The translations under genes and the position numbers were made by a program. DNA of 64,000 bases. Origin: JAIBJN01 sp963802795. Lineage in GTDB: Bacteria; Actinomycetota; Thermoleophilia; Gaiellales; Gaiellaceae. This document shows, piece after piece, positions 58,496 to 64,000 of the stretch; positions within the stretch are counted from its first letter, which is position 1, and the number at the start of each line of letters is the position of its first letter. Below the pieces are notes generated by a model. That model ran no database searches, was not told the origin of the DNA, and was given only the letters and a program-made list of their open reading frames with translations. The DNA lies in NCBI GenBank assembly GCA_963802795.1, contig CAWDJV010000005.1:806001-870000 (forward strand), read 5' to 3'.

Positions 58496-59392
58496 ATGCT
58501 TTTCATCGCACTCGCAGCACTCTTCGTCGGCCTGGCCGGGTTCTTCCTTGCCGAGGTCGTGACTCTGCCTGCGCGCGAGCGCGCGGGCTCCATCCGCCGT
58601 GCAGTCGGCTATGGCCGCGTACGGACGGCGTCGACCGGCGGCGACCGTACCTTCAAGGAGCGGGTGCTCGTCCCGCTCGCGGCCTGGCTCGCGCGTGCCG
58701 CCCTCCGCGTCAACCCGCGGGCGAGCATGGAGTCGGTGACCCTCAAGATCCTCCGAGCAGGGCTGGGCCGCAAGCTCTCGCCGACCGGGTTTCTTGCCTC
58801 GAAGGCGGGCCTGGCCGTGGCAGCGTTCCTGCTCGCTCTGGTCGCGGCCGGACCGTCGGCGAGGGGCATGCTCCTCGGAGTCGTCCTCGGGGCGCTGGCT
58901 TTCATGCTTCCGGACATCTTCCTCACCTTCAAGACGCGTGGCCGCAAAGAGGCCCTCAGCGCCGAGCTCCCGGACACGCTCGATCTTCTCGCTGTCAGCG
59001 TCGAGGCCGGGCTCGGCTTCGACGCGGCCATCTCCAAGGTGAACGAGCACATGGACGGACCCCTCTCGGAGGAGTTCGCGCTGACGCTCAGCGAGGTCCG
59101 GATCGGCGAGAGCCGGCAGAACGCGCTCAAGAAGATGGCGCAGCGGGTCGACACGCCCGAGTTCTCCGCATTCGTTCGCGCCGTCGTCCAGGCCGATCAG
59201 CTCGGAATCTCACTGGGCCGGATCCTCAAGGTGCAGGCCGAGGACAGCCGCACACGGCGTCAGCTAGCGGCCGAGGAGAAGGCCCAGAAGGCGCCGATCA
59301 AGATGCTGTTCCCGACCGTCCTCTTCATCTTTCCGGCCCTGTTCGTCATCGTGCTCGGGCCGGCGCTCATGAACATCAAAGAGATCTTCTAG
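58496..59392 (+). CDS. tadC: TadC platform protein
   Basis: 298 residues from an ATG at 58496, 10 bases past tadB. Membrane helices LFIALAALFVGLAGFFLAEV, GLAVAAFLLALVAAGPSARG and VVLGALAFMLPDIFL are followed by the T2SSF core (LPDTLDLLAVSVEAGLGFDA, LSEVRIGESRQNALKKMAQR, VQADQLGISLGRILKVQAED) and the last helix VLFIFPALFVIVLGPALMNI. Partner of TadB in the membrane platform. Last recognisable pilus gene of the operon. Confidence 0.92.
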   Translation: MLFIALAALFVGLAGFFLAEVVTLPARERAGSIRRAVGYGRVRTASTGGDRTFKERVLVPLAAWLARAALRVNPRASMESVTLKILRAGLGRKLSPTGFLASKAGLAVAAFLLALVAAGPSARGMLLGVVLGALAFMLPDIFLTFKTRGRKEALSAELPDTLDLLAVSVEAGLGFDAAISKVNEHMDGPLSEEFALTLSEVRIGESRQNALKKMAQRVDTPEFSAFVRAVVQADQLGISLGRILKVQAEDSRTRRQLAAEEKAQKAPIKMLFPTVLFIFPALFVIVLGPALMNIKEIF

Positions 59393-59399
59393 CCAAGAG

Positions 59400-59449
59400 C
59401 AACGAGGAGCTCCTCGAGGTGCATCAACGAGGAGCTCCTCGAAGTGCAT
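59400..59449 (+). repeat. 25-bp tandem duplication after tadC
   Basis: CAACGAGGAGCTCCTCGAGG with GTGCAT is repeated directly at 59425 with one substitution. It covers the upstream region of the small coiled-coil frame. Confidence 0.8.
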
Positions 59450-59716
59450 CGCCCGCACCTCGAGCGGCGCGAAGGGCGTCTCGCCCAGCTGGAAAAGATC
59501 CTCGGCGACCGGCTCCGTGAGGTAGAGGAGCGGGAAGCTGAGCTGATCGAGCGCGAGGCCCGACTCGAATGGCCGACGCCGAGGTCCGCGAGGCCACGCA
59601 CGGGCCCCGCGAACCCGAGAGACCGCGACCACGTCATCACGGCACCACCGCTGAGGCGACGTCGCGCCCGTATTCGAGCTCCTCGCCGAGAACGATTCCG
59701 TTGGAATGAATCTTGA
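59444..59716 (+). CDS. Small coiled-coil frame after tadC, possibly frameshifted
   Basis: From a GTG at 59444: RREGRLAQLEKILGDRLREV followed by EEREAELIEREARLE is a clear heptad coiled coil. After residue 43 the reading becomes Pro/Arg-rich and antisense to the KaiC-like gene, while another frame reads MADAEVREATHGPREPERPR, a better continuation. So a short coiled-coil protein with a frameshift near 59567 is likely. Alone it is only weakly supported as a gene; location suggests a Tad-associated scaffold. Confidence 0.35.
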   Translation: MHRPHLERREGRLAQLEKILGDRLREVEEREAELIEREARLEWPTPRSARPRTGPANPRDRDHVITAPPLRRRRARIRAPRRERFRWNES

Positions 59717-61053
59717 ACTCGCGGACACTCGGCTCGAGCGGGCTTGCGCGGGCTTTCAGGACCGTCAGCGCGCGGCGCACGCGCGATCCCGCCCAGACGT
59801 ACTGGAGCAGGACGACGTTGTCAGCAAGGTGCGAGATGTTGAAATCGGAAAGTTGGGTGATGCGGGAGATATCCGGGACCTCGAGCGTCATCATGAGGCT
59901 GACGCCGTTTCGCGCACAGCGCTGAACGAGCGAGTACATGTACTCCCGAAAGCGCACGTCGTCCTGCGTGGTGAAGCCGAGGTCGTCGAGGCTGTCGATC
60001 AAGACCCGGCGCACCGCGCCGTGTTCCACCTTCGCCAGAAGCTCGTGGAACCATTGATCGATGTAGATGTCGACCGGCGACCGGTACATCACGTCGACCG
60101 CGTCCTCCTCGAGCGACCAGCCGAAGCCCTGCACGACGCGATTGAGCTGCACCGGGTTTTCCTGAAGCGTTGCGATGAGGCCGGGCTCCCCCTGGCGGGC
60201 GCCGCCGAAGATGAAATGCAGCCCGAGAAGAGTCTTACCGCAGCCCGAGGGGCCCGCGATCAAGGTGCTTGCACCGGGCCAATAGCCGTTGTTCAGCATG
60301 ATGTCGAGCGCCTCGATTCCAGAAGAGACGCGCCTGTCCTGGTCCGGGAGGATGTACGGCGAGTCCTGCGCAGGGATCGGCGAGGCGAGGGAACACATCG
60401 ACGCCGTTATTCGAGAGCCGGTAGGCGTGTCTCCCCATCAGGAAGTCCGAGCCGCGCAACTTGCGAACCTCGAACTGGCGGAGCTCACGCTCCGAGATGC
60501 GCCTGGCGGACATGTGCAGGATCGCGTCGGCAACGGTGAACTCCGGCTTGCCCGCAAAGTCCTCACCCTCCCATTCCCCGAGCCAAAACGAGGTGGCGGG
60601 AAAGGCGGAGAGCCGACCGGCGAGGGCGTGCAGAAACCGCCGGTACTCGCCGTCGTCGGCCGCGAAGTCGCGGAACGCCGTGAAGCTGTCGATCACGATC
60701 AGACCCGGCCGCCGCTCCTTCGTGAGTGCATCAATGCGGTCGAGGGCGGCAGTCAAGCCTCGCGACGCCAGAATGGTGCCCAGATCCTCGTAGAAGACTG
60801 TCTTTCCGACCAGCCGCGCATCGAAGAAACTGAGGGTCTGTCCGTAGCGCAGGACCTTGTCGAAGGGCTCCGACACCGTCGTGAGATAGAGCGCCGGCTT
60901 CTCACGACTTGAATTCTCGAACACGTACTGGTGCGCGAGGATCGTCTTTCCACTCCCGGGGGCGCCTGCTACGACCGAGATCGAGTTTGCAGGCAGTCCG
61001 CCGCCGAGCACGGTGTCGAGCTTGGGGTCGCCGCTCGAAAGGCGCTCGGTCAC
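59637..61053 (-). pseudogene. Double-domain KaiC-like ATPase, frameshifted between domains
   Basis: GTG at 61053 overlapping the MerR gene stop (GTGA). Domain 1 (residues 1-230): LGGGLPANSISVVAGAPGSG with Walker A GAPGSGKT, Walker B RRPGLIVIDSFTAFRDFAAD. Near 60384-60390 an extra base shifts the frame; in the next frame domain 2 follows: SSGIEALDIMLNNGYWPGAS, Walker A GPSGCGKT, Walker B VRRVLIDSLDDLGFTTQDDV and the closing RALTVLKARASPLEPSVREF. Repaired it is about 472 residues, a tandem RecA-fold KaiC/RadA-like protein without the clock phosphorylation motif recognisable by eye. Such proteins act in signal transduction as ATPase/kinase hubs. The neighbours (MerR-pseudoreceiver, PRC-barrel) suggest a shared role. 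Confidence 0.8.
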
Positions 61054-61715
61054 GCCGGCGCCGCCACGTTCGACTCGATGAGGGCGTTCGAGCCGAGCAG
61101 GTCCTTCACGGTTGACACGAGCACGATCGGGTCAATCGGCTTCTGCAGAAACGCATCCGCGCCGGCAGCCAGTGCGGCGTTTCGAGCATCGAGGGTCGAG
61201 ACGGCGAGCACGGGTGCGGCGCGCCGCTCCTTCAGCCGGCGACAGAGATCCGCTCCGTCACCTCCGGAGAGAAGGAGCTCGATGATCGCGAGCTGCGCCA
61301 CCAGCCCGGACCACCTCCTCTCGGCGTCGGCGACATCGAAAGCGACGTCGACCTCATAGCCTTCCCTGCGAAGGAAGTGCTCCATCAAATCCGCCGCGTA
61401 CGGATCTCGCTCGACAAGCATGACGAGCGGGTGCGGGCCTCCCTCCGTGGTTTCGCCCGCTAGTCCGAAGCTCCCGCCGGCTCGCTCGGCGAGCAGGCGG
61501 TGGGCGTCCGCAGGTTGGATGCCCTCGTCGATCCTCATCTTGACGAAACGAAGCCCCTCGACTTCGTCGCGGGAGTAGAGCCTTCGTCCGCCCGTGCTTC
61601 GCTTCGGCGAGACAACGCCGTAGCGGTCTTCCCACGTCCTGAGTGTCCCCGGCGTGACGCCCAGCAGACGCGCAACGGCGCCGATGCTGTAGATCGGGCG
61701 TGAGTCTTGAGGCAT
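61050..61715 (-). CDS. MerR-type HTH fused to a receiver-like domain
   Basis: 221 residues from an ATG at 61715. MerR winged helix at 8-75 (YSIGAVARLLGVTPGTLRTW, EDRYGVVSPKRSTGGRRLYS), then a REC-like domain at 97-215. Receiver residues: acidic E102/D104, S173 in place of Thr, and K192 in LQKPID, but the phosphoacceptor Asp is Glu146 (AIIELLLSGGDG). Such a Glu mimics the phosphorylated state or cannot be phosphorylated, so this is a pseudo-receiver. Translationally coupled to the KaiC-like gene. A transcription factor whose state may be set by KaiC, which is inference. Divergent from the PRC-barrel gene. Confidence 0.88.
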   Translation of the reverse strand: MPQDSRPIYSIGAVARLLGVTPGTLRTWEDRYGVVSPKRSTGGRRLYSRDEVEGLRFVKMRIDEGIQPADAHRLLAERAGGSFGLAGETTEGGPHPLVMLVERDPYAADLMEHFLRREGYEVDVAFDVADAERRWSGLVAQLAIIELLLSGGDGADLCRRLKERRAAPVLAVSTLDARNAALAAGADAFLQKPIDPIVLVSTVKDLLGSNALIESNVAAPA

Positions 61716-61781
61716 AACGGGGGAGAGTATGGCCCCTCAGGGCCTGGGGACTTGCAAGGAGGACATCTACAGTTTATCAGC

Positions 61782-61801
61782 AGAAGTTGCTCACTACTTC
61801 T
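61782..61801. promoter_or_regulatory. Candidate MerR operator/promoter
   Basis: AGAAGT (61782-61787) and ACTTCT (61796-61801) form a dyad in the region between the divergent MerR and PRC-barrel genes. TTGCTC (61787-61792) and TACGCT 17 bases later could be a -35/-10 pair across it, the arrangement expected for a MerR-controlled promoter serving the PRC-barrel gene. Confidence 0.35.
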
Positions 61802-61908
61802 GCGCGTGGTACGCTCCGCCGCGTCCAGAAAGGGCGGGCGCGCGAGAGTTCGTTGCGGCCGATGCGCTCGCAGCGTCCGCCCTTTCGTTCAAAACACCCA
61901 AGGCCGAC

Positions 61909-62499
61909 ATGAGCACCGATCAGAGTCCGAACTCCCGCTCTCGAGCCCACGACGTCGTTTCGCCCCTCGATGTTCTTCCCCTGTGTGAAGGGTTCAGCGT
62001 TGAATCGGCCGATGGTTACGTCGGTGTCGTGAGCGCTTTGCGCCACCCGCCGAGCGCCCGCCTTCCGAACGCGCTTGCGGTGCGCCTCGGGCACTCGAGC
62101 AAGGTGCTCCTGATCGTCCGGGCGCCCCAAGTCGAGAGTGTCTCCCTTGCTGAGAGACGGATCGTTCTCCGGCCTCCTCACCAAAGCATCGCGGCCACTG
62201 AGCAAGTGTCTGCCTCCGAGCCGGCGACCGAGTCTCCCGACCGGGGCGAGGCGAAAGCGCATTCCGCCGACGAGGACAGCCGCGCGTACTGGCTGAGGAC
62301 ATGTGAGGGGTTTCGCGTCTACTCGAAGGATGGTCAGGTCGGCGTTGTCGAAGAGGTTCGCCTCTCCAACAAGCAGCCGGAGGCTCTTGCGGTTCGCACG
62401 GGCCTTTTCCGAACACGGCTCCTGATCGTTCCGGTCGACGAGGTGAAGCGCGTCGTCCCCCGCGAGAAGCGGGTTTTCCTCGGTTCGACGACCGGCTGA
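61909..62499 (+). CDS. Two-repeat PRC-barrel-like protein
   Basis: 196 residues from the ATG at 61909 (AAGG upstream); an in-frame ATG 60 codons earlier leads to a poor N-terminus. Two similar halves are visible: CEGFSVESADGYVGVVSALR with LAVRLGHSSKVLLIVRAPQV, and CEGFRVYSKDGQVGVVEEVR with LAVRTGLFRTRLLIVPVDEV. The linker is Ser/Glu-rich. This matches PRC-barrel-like folds (as in RimM or photosynthetic reaction-centre H) that bind other proteins. It is divergent from the MerR-pseudoreceiver gene and probably under its control. Confidence 0.75.
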   Translation: MSTDQSPNSRSRAHDVVSPLDVLPLCEGFSVESADGYVGVVSALRHPPSARLPNALAVRLGHSSKVLLIVRAPQVESVSLAERRIVLRPPHQSIAATEQVSASEPATESPDRGEAKAHSADEDSRAYWLRTCEGFRVYSKDGQVGVVEEVRLSNKQPEALAVRTGLFRTRLLIVPVDEVKRVVPREKRVFLGSTTG

Positions 62500-62576
62500 T
62501 CAGCGCGGCGAGTTCACCGGCTTAGCCGCGCAGCACAGAGCAGTGCAAAGCTCGGAAGGACCCGGCTGACCTTGGT

Positions 62577-62930
62577 CTACGTGAGCAGCGTTCTGATCGA
62601 GCCGAGCCCTTCCGGGGCGACCCGGTAGTACGCCCAGCTTCCCCGCTGTTCGCGCGTGACGAGACCGGCGGTGAGGAGCGCCTTCAGGTGATGGCTGACC
62701 GTCCCCTGCGAGAGTCCCAGCGGTTCGACGAGGTGGCAGACGCACGCCTCGCCCTCCGGCTGTGCCTGGATCAGGCTGAGGAGGCGAAGCCGTGCCGGCT
62801 CGGCGAGCACCTTCAGGACGCGGGCGAGCTCGTCGGCCTCTTCCTGATCGAGTGCCCGCTCGAGGAGCGGCGGGCAGCTGGCGGCGATCGTGGCGACGGT
62901 CTTCATCTGGTGAAACAGATTGACAGCCAT
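62577..62930 (-). CDS. arsR: ArsR-family metal-sensing repressor
   Basis: 117 residues from the ATG at 62930 (AAGG upstream); M9 at 62906 is an alternative. Winged helix with LAEPARLRLLSLIQAQPEGE, the metal-binding ACVCHLVEPL (C63, C65) and recognition helix LSQGTVSHHLKALLTAGLVT. The CxC type binds arsenite or antimonite and releases DNA. Divergent from arsC; the intergenic palindrome is its likely operator. Confidence 0.9.
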   Translation of the reverse strand: MAVNLFHQMKTVATIAASCPPLLERALDQEEADELARVLKVLAEPARLRLLSLIQAQPEGEACVCHLVEPLGLSQGTVSHHLKALLTAGLVTREQRGSWAYYRVAPEGLGSIRTLLT

Positions 62931-62948
62931 CGATGGCCTTGGCAAGAT
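62920..62948 (+). promoter_or_regulatory. arsC promoter with embedded palindromic operator
   Basis: TTGACA (62920-62925) and CAAGAT (62943-62948) are 17 bases apart, a good -35/-10 pair. Between them GCCATCGATGGC (62926-62937) is a perfect 12-base palindrome, well placed for ArsR to block RNA polymerase. It overlaps the arsR start codon if the ATG at 62930 is used. Confidence 0.6.
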
Positions 62949-62985
62949 CGGGCATCGACGGCGATCGATCTCCAAGGAGGCCGCG

Positions 62986-63618
62986 ATGAACGTACTCGAC
63001 CCCGTCACCCAGCATCACGTCCGCCAGGCCGCCGAGGCCCTGACGGGCGAGTTCGCGGGCGTCTTCTCGCAGGAGACGATCGAGCGCTACATCGCCGAGT
63101 CGCTCGACCTCCTCGGAGATGCGAGGATCAACGTCTTCGTACCCGTGCTCGCCCATCGCTTCGCACGCGAGCGGTTGCGGGCACTCGGCCAGGCGGAAGG
63201 AACGATCGTGAAGGAACACCCCGAGGTGCTCTTCGTCTGCGTCCAGAATGCGGGGCGCTCGCAGATGGCGGCAGGGCTGATGAACTACCGCGCCGCCGGC
63301 AACGTGCACGTCCGCTCGGCCGGCTCCGACCCGGCCGAGGAGATCAACCCGGCCGTCGTCGAGGCGATGGCCGAGCTCGGGATCGACCTCGGCGAGGAGT
63401 TCCCCAAGCCGCTGACGGACGAGGTCGTCCGCGCCGCCGACGCCGTGATCACGATGGGTTGCGGAGACGCCTGCCCCATCTATCCCGGCAAGCGCTACCT
63501 CGACTGGGAGCTCGCTGACCCGGCCGGGCAGGATCTCGAAACCGTGCGGGCGATCCGCGACGAGATCGACGCCCGCGTGCAGGCCCTCTTGGCCGAGCTC
63601 GTCCCGGACGAGAAGTAG
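62986..63618 (+). CDS. arsC: Arsenate reductase, LMW-phosphatase type with N-terminal helical domain
   Basis: 210 residues from the ATG at 62986 (AAGGAGG). N-terminal three-helix domain of about 75 residues (FSQETIERYIAESLDLLGDA), then the LMW phosphatase-fold ArsC with the P-loop C85-V-Q-N-A-G-R91 (CX5R) in LFVCVQNAGRSQMAAGLMNY, and the later Cys in MGCGDACPIYPGKRYLDW. It reduces arsenate to arsenite, with electrons from thioredoxin or mycothiol. The N-terminal helical extension is common in actinobacterial ArsC. Overlaps the aquaporin start by one base (TAGTG). Confidence 0.9.
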   Translation: MNVLDPVTQHHVRQAAEALTGEFAGVFSQETIERYIAESLDLLGDARINVFVPVLAHRFARERLRALGQAEGTIVKEHPEVLFVCVQNAGRSQMAAGLMNYRAAGNVHVRSAGSDPAEEINPAVVEAMAELGIDLGEEFPKPLTDEVVRAADAVITMGCGDACPIYPGKRYLDWELADPAGQDLETVRAIRDEIDARVQALLAELVPDEK

Positions 63619-64000
63619 TGCAGGTCATCCGCCGGCTCGCCGCCGAGGCCCTCGGCACCTTCGCGCTCGTCTTCTTCGGGGCCGGCTCGATCATGGTTGC
63701 GGCAAAGAGCGGCGCGTTCGGCCAGCTGGGGATCGCGCTCGCCTTCGGGCTCGTGATCACGACCATGATCTACGCGCTCGGGCACGTTTCCGGTGCGCAT
63801 CTCAACCCGGCCGTCTCGCTCGCCTTCGCGCTCGGCCGCCACTTCCCGTGGCGCCTCGTCGGCGCCTACTGGCTCGCGCAGTGTCTCGGTGCAATCGCCG
63901 CCGCCCTTCTGCTCCGCGCCTCCCTTGGCGACGTAGCCGAGGTCGGCGCCACACAGCCGTCGGGCTCGGATGCACAGAGCTTCCTGTGGGAGGTCGTCCT
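63618..64000 (+). CDS. Aquaporin/MIP channel, C-terminus cut by window edge
   Basis: Starts GTG at 63618 and runs off the window after 127 residues. Membrane helices RRLAAEALGTFALVFFGAGS, IALAFGLVITTMIYALGHV and the first NPA box N63-P-A65 in SGAHLNPAVSLAFALGRH are present; the second NPA is outside the window. In operons with arsR and arsC, MIP channels (AqpS-type) let arsenite leave the cell. The order arsR, arsC, aqp and translational coupling support that role. Confidence 0.9.
   Translation, partial: MQVIRRLAAEALGTFALVFFGAGSIMVAAKSGAFGQLGIALAFGLVITTMIYALGHVSGAHLNPAVSLAFALGRHFPWRLVGAYWLAQCLGAIAAALLLRASLGDVAEVGATQPSGSDAQSFLWEVV

Overview
High-GC (roughly 70% by eye) bacterial chromosome segment. 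Gene content, GTG/TTG starts, a mycobacterial-style ArsC with an N-terminal helical domain, ThyX, a BTAD/SARP regulator with a beta-propeller, a full Tad pilus locus and many short actinobacterial hypothetical genes suggest an actinobacterium, most likely class Thermoleophilia (Gaiellales/Solirubrobacterales-like). The placement is inference; no rRNA gene is present.

Layout. 1-1.6 kb: two-component pair (kinase cut by the window edge). 1.7-5.3 kb: loosely packed stretch with a frameshifted gene, two gene relics, an interspersed repeat and two DUF2269-like membrane proteins. 5.4-8.7 kb: CYTH protein, DUF1579-like protein facing a WYL regulator, and two overlapping cupins. 8.8-12.7 kb: orphan LivJ-type lipoprotein divergent from a membrane-tethered BTAD/beta-propeller regulator, then a SixA phosphatase. 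12.7-18.5 kb: methyltransferase, three-PAS/GAF histidine kinase, MhpD-type hydratase, serine hydrolase. 18.6-24.8 kb: lipoproteins, an MFS exporter, a secreted M14 peptidase. 25-27.5 kb: complete polar amino-acid ABC importer. 27.5-34.3 kb: secreted metallopeptidase, thyX, ECF sigma/anti-sigma pair, atypical SDR, Fe/Mn superoxide dismutase, folE2/mptA, minimal kinase. 34.4-38.8 kb: giant surface protein with five identical 348-bp repeats. 39-46.3 kb: LuxR response regulator, Fpg/Nei glycosylase, asparaginase II family protein, primary sigma factor, CDF transporter, small proteins. 47.1 kb: tRNA-Tyr. 47.5-59.4 kb: Tad (Flp) pilus locus with prepilin peptidase, Flp pilin, TadE, TadG, CpaB, CpaE/TadZ, CpaF/TadA, a vWA-TadB fusion and TadC. 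59.6-62.5 kb: a double-domain KaiC-like ATPase, a MerR protein with a pseudo-receiver domain, and a PRC-barrel-like protein. 62.6-64 kb: ArsR-ArsC-aquaporin arsenic module, cut by the window end.

Two themes stand out. First, many otherwise well-conserved genes (a 1.7-2.2 kb gene, an MFS-linked gene, M14 peptidase, Fpg/Nei, CDF, TadG, CpaF, KaiC-like) carry single-base frameshifts, some in compensating pairs. Most look like consensus errors at G/C runs, but only read data can exclude real decay. Second, the Tad locus runs into a KaiC/MerR-pseudoreceiver/PRC-barrel group that resembles a compact signalling module. That module, the SARP regulator whose start is overlain by 11-bp-phased direct repeats, the vWA-TadB fusion and the repeat surface protein are the best leads.
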